From positions 62,001-126,000 of the forward strand of contig NW_015961962.1 in assembly GCF_000497045.1 (NCBI RefSeq): 64,000 nt of DNA, given 5' to 3'. This DNA is from Kalmanozyma brasiliensis GHG001 (taxonomy: Eukaryota > Basidiomycota > Ustilaginomycetes > Ustilaginales). Below, in pieces: positions 9,401 to 17,151 of the stretch. The notes below the pieces were generated by a model. That model ran no database searches and was not told where the DNA came from. It saw only the letters and a program-made list of their open reading frames with translations. A program made the translations under genes and the position numbers. Positions within the stretch are counted from its first letter, which is position 1. Each line of letters starts with the position of its first letter.

Positions 9401-11668
9401 GCCTTCTTCAGGGTCAACGGTGTCGCCAGCAAGCTGCTCCGAGCGCTGCCCGTCAACCGCTTTGCCCTCGAGCGAGTGGCACGAGAATTCAACTGGCATA
9501 AGAGGAAGCCTACGGACTTTACACGCTTCGCCAACCGTTTCCCTCCGTCGCTGCGTCAGCTCTGCTTCAAGGACTCGCGCGAGTACCTCAAGATGCTCGA
9601 CAGCGAGTCTGTCAACGTCAATGACTCGCAAGGTCCCGACGACGACAGGTACTTGGTATGCCAGCCCGAGGTGGAGGTCGAGATGTCCGGCAATTGGCTG
9701 CGTCGATGGCAGTCGGACGACTCGGAGCTCTTCTTCAGCTTCTGTCGCAGCTACCACCGACAGCTGGCTGGCTTGTTTGCAAGTTCCAAGTCGCTCGAGA
9801 GCGTGTCTAAGTACTTCTTTGGCGGGCCTGGTTACGCCCATCTCGCCACCTGCGTCCACCAGAAGTGCTTGGCTCTGGTGCACCGTGTCATCCTCTCGGT
9901 CACCACACTCTCCTCGCAGAAGAATTTCAACCCGGCTGGCGAGACGGCCAATGTGCTTTCGGGAAGCACCGCAGGCAAGCCTCGCATCCTCGAAGCAGCC
10001 AACCGCCGATGCACGGCCATCGTGGTCGACATTGTGCGGGCACCTGCAGGCACCAACATGATCTTCGCGCCTATGCTCGGTCTGCATGTGAAGGCACTGG
10101 TCAAGCGCACATCGCTCTACGACGTTCAGGGCGTCTTTTGTCTGCTCGACTGGCTCGACGGAGTGCTCAGCCACATGGAGTCGAACGATCTCATCAACGA
10201 GGGTCTGATCGACGTCTCTTTCGTCATCACCACCATCGGCATGCTCCTCGAGAACGCCGACCACGCCCTAGCCCTCATGCGCACCATCGCCTTCTGCTAC
10301 GCCAACTTTGGCGTGCTGACAGCGACCGCCGAGAACCGCGTTCACTTTTGCGAGCAGATCCTGCTCAAACCGGGCGTCTTCCATAAGCTCTTCCTCTCGT
10401 GGTCGTTCACCATCCGCGCCTACTACCTGCATCTTCTAGTGTTCCGTCTTGCGCGCATTGGCGACTTCCCGAAGCCCAAAGACGATCCTACGGGCAAGTC
10501 GGCCATCCATGTTGTCCAGCTGTTCAACCAGCGTCTCGAAGCGCTGCGCAAGCGGCACGACATGCTTTCGCCCGAGATCGAGTCGAGCTCGGACGGCACC
10601 AAGTCGGACGACGGCACCAAGTCTGGCCGGTCGGGCTCGTCGACGTTTGTCAGCACCATTAAGCGCACCTCGTCGGAAGGGACGAGTGTCGAGGGCAGCA
10701 CCGATGGAAGGGTCAAGGCGGAGAAGATTATGCCCATGACCGCGGTCGCGCCGGCGGTGACTACGCCTCAGGCCAAGGCGGCGGAGGGCAAGAAGCCGGG
10801 TGGACATTCCAAGACCAAGAGCTGGCTCAAGGCGTTCCGCGGCTCGGGCAAGGGGGATGGCAAGGGGTCAGGTGGGAACTCGCCAAGACAGTCGCAGGCG
10901 TTGAGCTCAACGCATGGCAAGATGGGGTCGACCGAGTCGGACGACGATACTAAGACGATCGGCAGTTCGCGGACAACGCCAAGGACGTCGTTCGATTCGG
11001 TCAGCTCGGATGCTATGTCGGACGTCTCGACGCTGGCAGGGAGTGTGCGGGCTGGCAAGACTGGTAGGAGCAGCAGTGGCGGGTATGAGTTCGACATCAA
11101 GGAGCAGCAGCGACAGCAGCAGCAGTCGGGTCGTCCGTCGTCAACATCGCAAACGGCCAGCAATGGGTCAAGCTCGTCGCCTTCGTCGTCGCAAAGGGTC
11201 AGCAACGGGTCAAGTTCGACATCGAACATCGCACCACCTCTCTCTCCAACGCACGACGCGGGCATTGCCAAAGACACCGTGTTCGATTTGCAGAACACGC
11301 ATGCGCAGCTGCCTACGCCAGGACGCACCCCACCGTCTCCTCGCATCTCGCGCGCCTTCTCACGCCGCGCATCCATCCTGCCGGCACACGCATCCGAGCT
11401 CGTCGCCGGCCTCGACGCCGAACCCGTGCCGCCGATGCCCGACCTGCCCGCAGAGCACTTCGGTCTTGGCCTCACCGGCGTCCATGCCGACTCTGTCGAG
11501 AGCTACAGCGAGAGCCTGCATATCTACGCCGTCCAAGGACTCAGGGAGTATGAACAGACGGTGCAGGAGCACGATGATTTCTTTGCCTCGTTGGGTGCAG
11601 ACCAGTCGACTCAGGTGCCTAGGCTGCCGGTCAATTGGCCTGCCATGTGGTCCAGTACGGGCGAGTGA
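6491..11668 (+). CDS. DUF1765-domain protein (YDL073W/UPF0592-like)
   Basis: A 1725-aa intron-free ORF starting at ATG 6491. The first ~800 residues are Ser/Thr/Pro/Gln-rich and probably disordered, with a serine run near residues 72-78. A folded part begins about residue 825 (Phe-Arg-Asp-Lys-Ala-Ser-Ser-Gly-Met-Ala). It continues through the helical DUF1765 region (about 1080-1300), with Gly-Pro-Gly-Tyr-Ala-His-Leu near 1107 and a Cys-Thr-Ala-Ile-Val-Val-Asp-Ile-Val stretch near 1170. A second low-complexity tract (about 1360-1590) precedes a conserved-looking acidic C-terminus. DUF1765 proteins are fungal. The budding-yeast member YDL073W (AHK1) has been linked to the Hkr1 branch of HOG signalling; whether that holds here is inference. 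It has a long pyrimidine-rich leader with a 10-codon upstream ORF. Confidence 0.85.
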   Translation: MQRTPLSLASPYSANGLQNAPNGDSDNDRHHGATLPRSSSLASHLPASLGIGTPQKAVTPLSERLKLSKSTSSSSSSLTRSTSSADGLQFSNATAASGRDASDYSSRPSLPSWGSSGSTSFAQTPRGLSASSSTGSFGSASSSASSRNFLVPIGATGARQRLSIANASQQRKVSATEDGTWSVDSPTGSVGAQPQPHQPRNGLGIDRSRSDMHSLQVQQRTSSQGLVRSPTTSALAPPSGAANMRPSEESTTPIADPAEQVQQAALKRLSSQRMMPSPKDRNFPDSVPTRYSSGRPSPFTSGPSTPEREQFPSAVSAISSATWRRTEPVATSSHPPVQPPTAVTVPDRTASSLDPSAFQGAGAATSLSNAVPRRPEPQPRGDVHDLGDDGTITSTPLTLAETYKRAMLEREAERAKSMPRPIMPSSIASSQKSAPILDLNLPSSSLFASSDETIQTRQDFEPQPSGSTLPSRNDELMNARTPARTNGPASNLISQSTPLPRRVSRSTRTPPAQDAVDSSDVPKPQNEARGTADDNRLMTDRASATGVLVDGVTDSPARRPHGQVAGSYLALRDDDDDRSEAQSKTTPKQETMTLREARQQAQRPFASTPVKEATPAIQPPRTPPSDKSFVEFSTPPEEDLTTPKAEAPSIEFVSPSNGVQHASQEVDTTEITDVDRPGMSRDPSLKTLQPPPHKLEAQPAPREEAALQAGATAAKTTSPIVPTQSNFSNPNPFKAASPVINGERTVQASDETADAARWRRGPESLATFSPLQQSRFSEASTDLSDSRAPTRNEDRWSRRASSVSSNDALEDEPSDAQMLPASAWHEIENALRRFRDKASSGMAAERGNLLRAILLPFLALEAETATVDVIGYGLYVHGKARRALFFDWIRSLLLELQHVQTSADRGALLESIACIIESRNFSASILSTDPEDEARFSSVFGHILSYAIGELNKKGVYQNTLIFSGRLLAVAFFRVNGVASKLLRALPVNRFALERVAREFNWHKRKPTDFTRFANRFPPSLRQLCFKDSREYLKMLDSESVNVNDSQGPDDDRYLVCQPEVEVEMSGNWLRRWQSDDSELFFSFCRSYHRQLAGLFASSKSLESVSKYFFGGPGYAHLATCVHQKCLALVHRVILSVTTLSSQKNFNPAGETANVLSGSTAGKPRILEAANRRCTAIVVDIVRAPAGTNMIFAPMLGLHVKALVKRTSLYDVQGVFCLLDWLDGVLSHMESNDLINEGLIDVSFVITTIGMLLENADHALALMRTIAFCYANFGVLTATAENRVHFCEQILLKPGVFHKLFLSWSFTIRAYYLHLLVFRLARIGDFPKPKDDPTGKSAIHVVQLFNQRLEALRKRHDMLSPEIESSSDGTKSDDGTKSGRSGSSTFVSTIKRTSSEGTSVEGSTDGRVKAEKIMPMTAVAPAVTTPQAKAAEGKKPGGHSKTKSWLKAFRGSGKGDGKGSGGNSPRQSQALSSTHGKMGSTESDDDTKTIGSSRTTPRTSFDSVSSDAMSDVSTLAGSVRAGKTGRSSSGGYEFDIKEQQRQQQQSGRPSSTSQTASNGSSSSPSSSQRVSNGSSSTSNIAPPLSPTHDAGIAKDTVFDLQNTHAQLPTPGRTPPSPRISRAFSRRASILPAHASELVAGLDAEPVPPMPDLPAEHFGLGLTGVHADSVESYSESLHIYAVQGLREYEQTVQEHDDFFASLGADQSTQVPRLPVNWPAMWSSTGE

Positions 11669-12055
11669 GTTTGGAGTTAGATGGGCTTTGGGAATATATT
11701 GTCATTCGTATTGTCAAGCGCCAGTGTGTGAGTGAAGATGCGGTTTGACGGTTGAAGGGTGTTGAGCTCCGCGGATGCGGATGAGCCCGATTTGGAAGCG
11801 CGGTGATAGCCGCGCCTGAACATGGCTTAGGGTAAGGGAAGCGAGATCTCCGTCAGACGCCTCGCGATCGTCAGTTTGCAGGAAAATTGTGCTGTGTGGA
11901 CCCTTGTGCTGGCCGACTGGTAAAAGCCGGTGAGGGAAGAAGTTGCCGAGTTGTAAAGCCGAGATGTCGTCCGACCGAATCTGACTGAGCGTCGATCCCT
12001 GCTGGTGTCGTGAGTACCACCATCTGCTTCTTCTCAATCAGGTGTCGTTGCGAGC
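11669..12055. other. Intergenic, nothing recognised
   Basis: 387 bases between the tandem DUF1765 and DUF1624 genes, presumably terminator plus promoter. I see no ORF, repeat or RNA gene worth calling. Confidence 0.5.
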
Positions 12056-13793
12056 ATGTCGACCTCGTCCACACCAGCGCCCGGTGCTGTGCAAGTCACC
12101 AACTTCGCCCTGCCACCTCCCACCGCCAGCAACGGCTACGGCACCATCCCCACCCATGAGACGCCGACCACCAAGCCGACGAGCACCTCGACCCGCGTCC
12201 TCGCGCCCGATCTGCTGCGCGGCCTCATCCTGCCGCTAATGTCGCTCGACCACGCCGCCCTCTTCATGGGCGCCTGGCTCCACGGCACACCCGAACAGTC
12301 CGAGTCCGCAGGCACCATCTTTACGCGCTGGAACTTCAACGCCGCCTACATCAGCCGCACCGTCACGCACCTTTGCGCGCCTGGGTTCTTCTTCCTGATG
12401 GGTATGGGGACTGTCTACTTCCACAGGTCCAGGGCGAAGCTCGGCTGGGGTCGGGGAAGGATGACGAGGCACTTTGTGGTCCGGGCGCTTGCGCTGACGG
12501 CGGTCAATGAGGTGATGGGCCTGACGCTCATGTGGGGAAGACACTTTTGGTTGATCAACATTGTGCTGATCGGGTTGGCGGTGGACTATCTGTTGACGGG
12601 GCTGCTGTGTCTGGTGGTGGATGGGACTGAGAGGTCGGTTGCAGGGGCGATCGATGGGATGCTTGTGAAGGCTGGAAAGGGCAGCGATGATGCTGCGAGG
12701 AGGCCGCTGCTCGCGAATGGCGGAAGTGCGGCTGCTGAAGAACAGCGTGGTCACAGCAACGGCAACGGCACGACAGCAGCGACACCGGTAGCATCAGCTC
12801 GAGCTCAGACTCTCTCGTTCTGGCTGCACAATTTTGTCCTCGCCGTGCTCACCTACATCACCATCTTTTGGAACGTCTGGCTGTCACCGAGTGGAGGACA
12901 CTGCTCCGCCACATCCGCTCAGCCCTCCTCCTTCAGCCAATCGCCAATCGAACTCCTCGCGCTCGCCCCATCGTCGGTCAGCACCATGGCTGAGCAGCCA
13001 CCCTCTCCCCCAGGATCGCGCTTCGGCCCCTGGTTCGATTTCTGGTTCTACTCGGTGCAGAACAAGCGGGTCATGTCCGGGTTCCCGCCGCTCGCCTGGA
13101 TCTCGTTCTGCATCTTTGGCATGCTCTACGCGCGCGTGATGCTGTACAAGCGCTGGACGCCTCGAGCTGTCGTCGCATGGAACCTGGGCGTGGGCGTCGT
13201 GCTGGCAGCCCTGTTCGTCGGCACGAGGGTGCTACACTTTGGCAACCTCTCAGAGGGGTGTCTGCGGATGCCGGAACAGCTCGCACACCCCGAGAGGAAC
13301 CAGTACCTCGTCTCGATCAAGAGCTTCTTCTACATCACCAAGGTATGTTTCTCCTCATTCGAAAAGATCTTTCGTTCTACGACCCCCGAGACTGACAATG
13401 GCATCTTTGACGACCGAACAGTACCCGCCGAGCCCGGCGTTCTTCTTCCTGACCATGTCGGTCAACTTTGCGCTCCTCGCCCTGTTCAGCGCCATCCCAC
13501 CCGCGGTAGCAACCGCCATCCCGGGGTTGATGAACTTTGGCGGATCGGCGCTGTTCTTCTACGTGGCGCACATGTACCTGTACTTCCTGCTGGCGATTCC
13601 GGCGCGCTACTTCTTCGAGCACGACCTGCCGGATACGCCGCCGAACGCGTGGGAGAGGACCAAGGGGTTGGGCGCCAGCGCTCCGTTTTGGATCACGTGG
13701 ATCGCAGGGCTGTTCATTCTTAGTCCCATGTGCCGCGCATACGGGAGGTTCAAGGCTGCACAGTCGGCGGATTCGCTCTGGCGCTTCTTCTAG
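12056..13793 (+). CDS. DUF1624/heparan-alpha-glucosaminide N-acetyltransferase-like membrane protein
   Basis: Two exons, 12056-13342 and 13422-13793, with a 79-nt intron (GTATGT...ACAG) at a phase-0 boundary; the product is 552 aa. After a ~45-residue polar N-terminus comes the family opening Pro-Asp-Leu-Leu-Arg-Gly-Leu, with Leu-Asp-His (about residues 63-65). Multiple hydrophobic spans follow, including Cys-Ala-Pro-Gly-Phe-Phe-Phe-Leu-Met-Gly. A hydrophilic loop lies near residues 195-250. The second exon continues the conserved Tyr-Pro-Pro-Ser-Pro-Ala-Phe-Phe-Phe block and two more spans. The domain is an acyltransferase-3-like membrane fold seen in bacterial YeiB-like proteins and lysosomal HGSNAT. 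In fungi the substrate is unknown and I do not assign one. Reading through the intron would add a 127-codon tail with no family resemblance, which supports splicing. Confidence 0.85.
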
Positions 13794-13902
13794 ATGCTGG
13801 TTGCTATGTAGAGGCTGGTAATACAGATGCTGGGTCTATATGCTCGGGATCGTCGTGGGTATCGTTGAGACAGGGATTGTTCCTGTATCGAGAGGTTGGG
13901 AG

Positions 13903-14497
13903 TTATGCCGAGCTGCTGGCGCCAAAGATCTCGGCTTGATAGATGGTGACGCGACCGTAGTCGTCCGTGCTGCCATTGAGCTCGAATCGCAACCAGCTGG
14001 CTTGCTTCGCTTCTCGGGCTATCGCGCTGATGTCGAAGTATTGCTTTGCGTTTGTGTCCTTGGGGAAGAGGTCGGCGACGACAGGGGACCACGTCTTGCC
14101 GTCCTGTTCCGAAGCCAGAATGTTGAAGGACATAGGGCTGAAGCCGCCTGCAAAGGTGAGCGAGAGGCTGTGCAGGTCCGCTATCGAGATTGGCTGAGCC
14201 AATTTGAAGGAGAGCAGGTAGTGGGCGGAAGAAGGGTCGCTGTTGGGTGGGAGGTTGTCGGATGTCCAGCAAGTTTCGGGCGAGTCCGAGAGGATGGACT
14301 TGCCATCTTTCGAGGTGCCTGATGAGACTCTGTGGTGAAAGACAAAGGAGCAAGCGTGAGAATGTGACAAGAGGGAAGGTGGGTTGTATGCGCGGAGGAG
14401 GGTCGACTTACTTGACTTTCACCTCGCCGGAGAGGAGATTGATCAAACTCGCACCCTGCGGCGCCGCGGGAGCACTAAGTGTGGGAGCAAGAGTCAT
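13903..14497 (-). CDS. NR2C2AP/TRA16-like protein (F5/8C-like beta-sandwich)
   Basis: Proposed exons on the minus strand are 14412-14497 and 13903-14329, separated by an 82-nt intron (GTAAGT...CACAG). The join keeps frame and gives about 170 aa. The second exon matches the nuclear receptor 2C2-associated protein family: Val-Ser-Ser near the start, Glu-Thr-Cys-Trp-Thr-Ser-Asp (animal proteins have Glu-Thr-Cys-Trp-Asn-Ser-Asp), a Phe-Ala-Gly-Gly-Phe-Ser strand, and Tyr-Gly-Arg-Val-Thr-Ile-Tyr-Gln near the end. Upstream of the chosen ATG the frame stays open back to a polypyrimidine-CAG, so the first exon could be longer with another intron before it. The function in fungi is unknown; the fold is discoidin-like. 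Confidence 0.75.
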
Positions 14498-15097
14498 CTT
14501 GCGACTCAGCTTCGACGGCTGCTCTCCGATCTGAAAGAAAGGGCGACGTGCAGATGGCGTGAGAGAAGCGATGCGGGTGATCCGAAAGGAAGATGGTCAA
14601 TCACGAAATCGGTGTGGCTTGCTCCACCTTTTTGTCGGTCGGAAGACTCCGCACAGAGCAAAGTCGGTCTGGACCCTGAATTTTGGTCAGCAGCGTGAGA
14701 ACCAGAAAAGCTTAAATCGAGACAAGCAGGTGACCTGTTCGCGTTCACAGGTCAAGAGGTTGGGATGGTCCCTTTGTCCGCTTTGTGCTCCGACGATGGG
14801 CCGATGACAATGAGACTTGCATCTGCCGCAGGACATGCACTCGCTGTGAAGGCATTGTAGCAACCCAGCATTGTCCTTCATTTTGCCTTGCGCCCACATG
14901 CTGCTCGGTCCTCGCCGTGCCCCGTGCTGGGCCGAATCGGAGGCAGGGAATTCTTGAAAGGGTGCCTCGCCGCTGCTCACCATCAACTCGGCGTGATCAA
15001 CCTTGACTGATTCAGCATCAAGCAGGAGTCACTGCGAAGCGACCTCCATTGCTATCAGACAACTGCTGCTGTGCTCACGCCAACACGAATCGTAGCG
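14498..15097. other. Divergent promoter region
   Basis: 600 bases between the NR2C2AP-like gene (minus) and the first RNase H gene (plus). The side nearest the former may hold a further 5' exon: a polypyrimidine-CAG acceptor lies just upstream of its proposed start, near 14,533 on the minus strand. No other feature is recognised. Confidence 0.4.
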
Positions 15098-15592
15098 ATG
15101 TCGTTCTCCTACGATCCGGACGAGACAGTCGTTTGCTACGTCGACGGCTCATGCCTTGGCAATGGCACAGCTAACGCGCGAGCAGGCTGGGCCGTATGGT
15201 GGGACAACTACGACCTCAAGCATCTCAACAAGGCCGGTCGCCTGACTGGCGACATTCAGACCAACAATCGGGCCGAGCTGACTGCCATGATCGAGGCCGT
15301 CGAACGCTTCCCTGACGATGGTCGCAACTTCATCATTTTCACCGACAGCTCTTACGTCCTACGGGCCGTGAATGAGTGGCTCCCGTACTGGGAAGAGTAT
15401 GGATGGAACACTTCGGCCGGTCAACCTGTCAAGAATCAGGATCTCATTGCGCTGCTTGACTTCAGGATGAGCAGATGCGATGTGAGACCTGAGCTCCGAG
15501 CTGTCAAAGGACACTCCAACACCTTTGGCAACGACAAAGCGGATCGTATGGCCAAGTACGGCGCCAACCTCCCACGTCCCGACTATTACTGA
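15098..15592 (+). CDS. RNase H (type 1 fold), copy 1 of a tandem array
   Basis: A 164-aa single-domain ribonuclease H, which cuts RNA in RNA:DNA hybrids. All four metal-binding acids are present: Asp16 in Tyr-Val-Asp-Gly-Ser, Glu60 in Asn-Asn-Arg-Ala-Glu-Leu, Asp83 in Thr-Asp-Ser-Ser-Tyr, and Asp149 in Lys-Ala-Asp-Arg-Met-Ala. The loop His139 (Lys-Gly-His) is also there, so it should be active. It lacks the hybrid-binding domain found in copy 3. The start is the ATG at 15098; further upstream the frame offers only a non-ATG start. It has no visible targeting sequence. It is the first of three same-strand RNase H genes. It shares the Pro-Val-Lys-Asn-Gln-Asp-Leu-Ile block with copy 2. Confidence 0.93.
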   Translation: MSFSYDPDETVVCYVDGSCLGNGTANARAGWAVWWDNYDLKHLNKAGRLTGDIQTNNRAELTAMIEAVERFPDDGRNFIIFTDSSYVLRAVNEWLPYWEEYGWNTSAGQPVKNQDLIALLDFRMSRCDVRPELRAVKGHSNTFGNDKADRMAKYGANLPRPDYY

Positions 15593-16155
15593 TTTGTTGC
15601 GGCGCCACAAACAGCCAATATGCGCCCTTCCTGTTATCGGCATCTTTGCTCCTGCTCGAACACACAATCAAGCTTAGTGTCAGAAGTCCAACAGCAGTGC
15701 CTACGAGGTGGTAAACAGCAATCGCAGCATCTTCTCCTTATGTGTTCAGGCTGAGGAAGGATCTGACAGTGATGTGCAGCTTGCCGTGATACGAGATGCA
15801 AGCCACAGGCGCTCGGACCTGCCGAAAAACGCTTGCCCTCTGAAGTCACACAGCGAAGCAGAGCCAGAGCTCCTCCTCAACCAAGATGCGTAGCCGTCAC
15901 ACTGTGGCTAGCAGCTGCCTCGCAGTATGGACACGCCGGCGATATGCCTGTATCAGCTTCTGCGGGCGCAGCTCAGCTCTTGCTCCTCGCTGAAGCAGAC
16001 TGAGGGTGCGCCTGCTATAAAGGGCGTTCCCTCGCTGTCCCGCCTCTGTGTCTGCCTCCAGACATGTCTCTCTGTGGTCAACGCGATCGATTTCACAGCC
16101 GCCACCTCTCTCTTCCCCAGTCTACAACCTCGCACTGCGAACAACAGCATACAAA
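15593..16155. other. Spacer between RNase H copies 1 and 2
   Basis: 563 bases, presumably terminator of copy 1 and promoter of copy 2. It contains one TATA-like site (listed separately) and no convincing ORF. No remnant of RNase H coding sequence is obvious by eye. Confidence 0.45.
16016..16022 (+). promoter_or_regulatory. TATA-like element upstream of RNase H copy 2
   Basis: The sequence TATAAAG lies about 135 bases upstream of the ATG of the degenerate RNase H gene. If functional, it argues that this copy is still transcribed from its own promoter. Motif match only. Confidence 0.35.
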
Positions 16156-16743
16156 ATGCGACGATCCACATCCTCGAGATCGCTTCGGTCCGTCTCGTCT
16201 TCGACGAGCGACGAAGACAACACCATCATCGTCTGGGTCCACGGCGCCACCATCGGCGGGCGCAAAGCTGGCTACAAAGCCGGATGGGCCGTCTCTTTCC
16301 TCGATCCTGCTCTCTCCCATCTTAACGAGATGTGCCGTCTCTCCGGTCTCGTACAGACTGCCAATCGTGCCGAGCTCACTGCCATGATCCGTGCCATCCA
16401 GCTCTGCCCCAACGACGGCCGCAAGCTCCTCATCCAATCTTCCAGCAACTACTGCGTCAAGTCGATCAAAAGGTGGATCAAGGAGTGGAGGAAGAATGGC
16501 TGGTTGACCAAGCAAGGCGAACCCGTCAAGAATCAGGACCTCATCGTGCAGCTCGAGGACCAGAGATGCTCGCGAAGACCTCGACCTCAGTTCGAATACT
16601 TCAAGTATACTTATGGAGTCCCGGGCTTCGATACGGTACAGGGCATGGCAAAGGAAGCCGCCGCTCTCCCGCGCACCGATGGCTACGATTCTGCGGACGA
16701 GGCATCAAACGACGTCGGTGAGGATGAAGTCTTCCTCAAATGA
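16156..16743 (+). CDS. RNase H-fold pseudoenzyme, copy 2 of the tandem array
   Basis: A 195-aa intact ORF clearly homologous to copy 3: the 18 residues 78-95 of copy 2 match residues 178-195 of copy 3 in all but two positions, and the two align without gaps across the core. The catalytic set is gone. Asp129 of copy 3 becomes His29, Asp196 becomes Ser96, Asp262 becomes Gln162, and the loop His252 becomes Thr152. Only Glu73 (Asn-Arg-Ala-Glu-Leu) remains. Hydrolysis by the usual two-metal mechanism is therefore not expected. A Ser/Arg-rich N-terminus (1-20) and an acidic C-terminal tail (177-195) are additions. The frame has no stop or shift over 195 codons, so it looks maintained. Possible roles are nucleic-acid binding or regulation of its neighbours (inference). 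A young pseudogene that has not yet broken is the alternative. Confidence 0.85.
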   Translation: MRRSTSSRSLRSVSSSTSDEDNTIIVWVHGATIGGRKAGYKAGWAVSFLDPALSHLNEMCRLSGLVQTANRAELTAMIRAIQLCPNDGRKLLIQSSSNYCVKSIKRWIKEWRKNGWLTKQGEPVKNQDLIVQLEDQRCSRRPRPQFEYFKYTYGVPGFDTVQGMAKEAAALPRTDGYDSADEASNDVGEDEVFLK

Positions 16744-17151
16744 GGACGTCAAGACTAGCGCATATGGAGTCTTTATGCAGCATTCCATTGCGGTTGACAG
16801 CTCTCGGTGTCCCTTCGAGGCTCCTTGTTTGGTGCGGTCCGCGAGTTGCTGATCGAGGTTGGGAACGAAGCGCGACCCACGTCAAGAAGAAAGCAGTCAT
16901 TTGTTGTTGTATGCACATTTTCGCGGTCCGATCAAGTTGCCGAATCAGCAAACCTCTGTCTGTCTGTCTGTTGGACCCTGAGTCGACTTTGGCTCGCTGT
17001 GCTCCATCATCTCATCTTCACGCTGCATACATCCGCACGACCTCTCGCCCTCGCTTCAAGTGCAAAAGCTTTGTCCCTGCTGTCTCTCACACAATGGACA
17101 AAGGGCACTCGTAGACGACTCTCGACGCGCTCAAATGAAGTCTTCAGCTGC
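16744..17151. other. Spacer before RNase H copy 3
   Basis: About 400 bases to the first possible ATG of copy 3. The copy-3 frame stays open through most of this stretch (from 16807) but has no ATG in frame before 17152. A short upstream ORF of six codons begins at ATG 17093 in another frame. Confidence 0.4.

Noticed and set aside
8784..10061. 425-codon plus-strand ORF in another frame of the DUF1765 gene, and a 350-codon antisense ORF at 9212-10264
   Set aside because: Both overlap the conserved core of the DUF1765 protein; Arg/Ser-rich or antisense composition typical of shadow frames.
13343..13723. Read-through C-terminus of the DUF1624 protein without splicing
   Set aside because: The unspliced tail is charged and unlike the family, while removing 79 nt restores the conserved membrane block and final spans.
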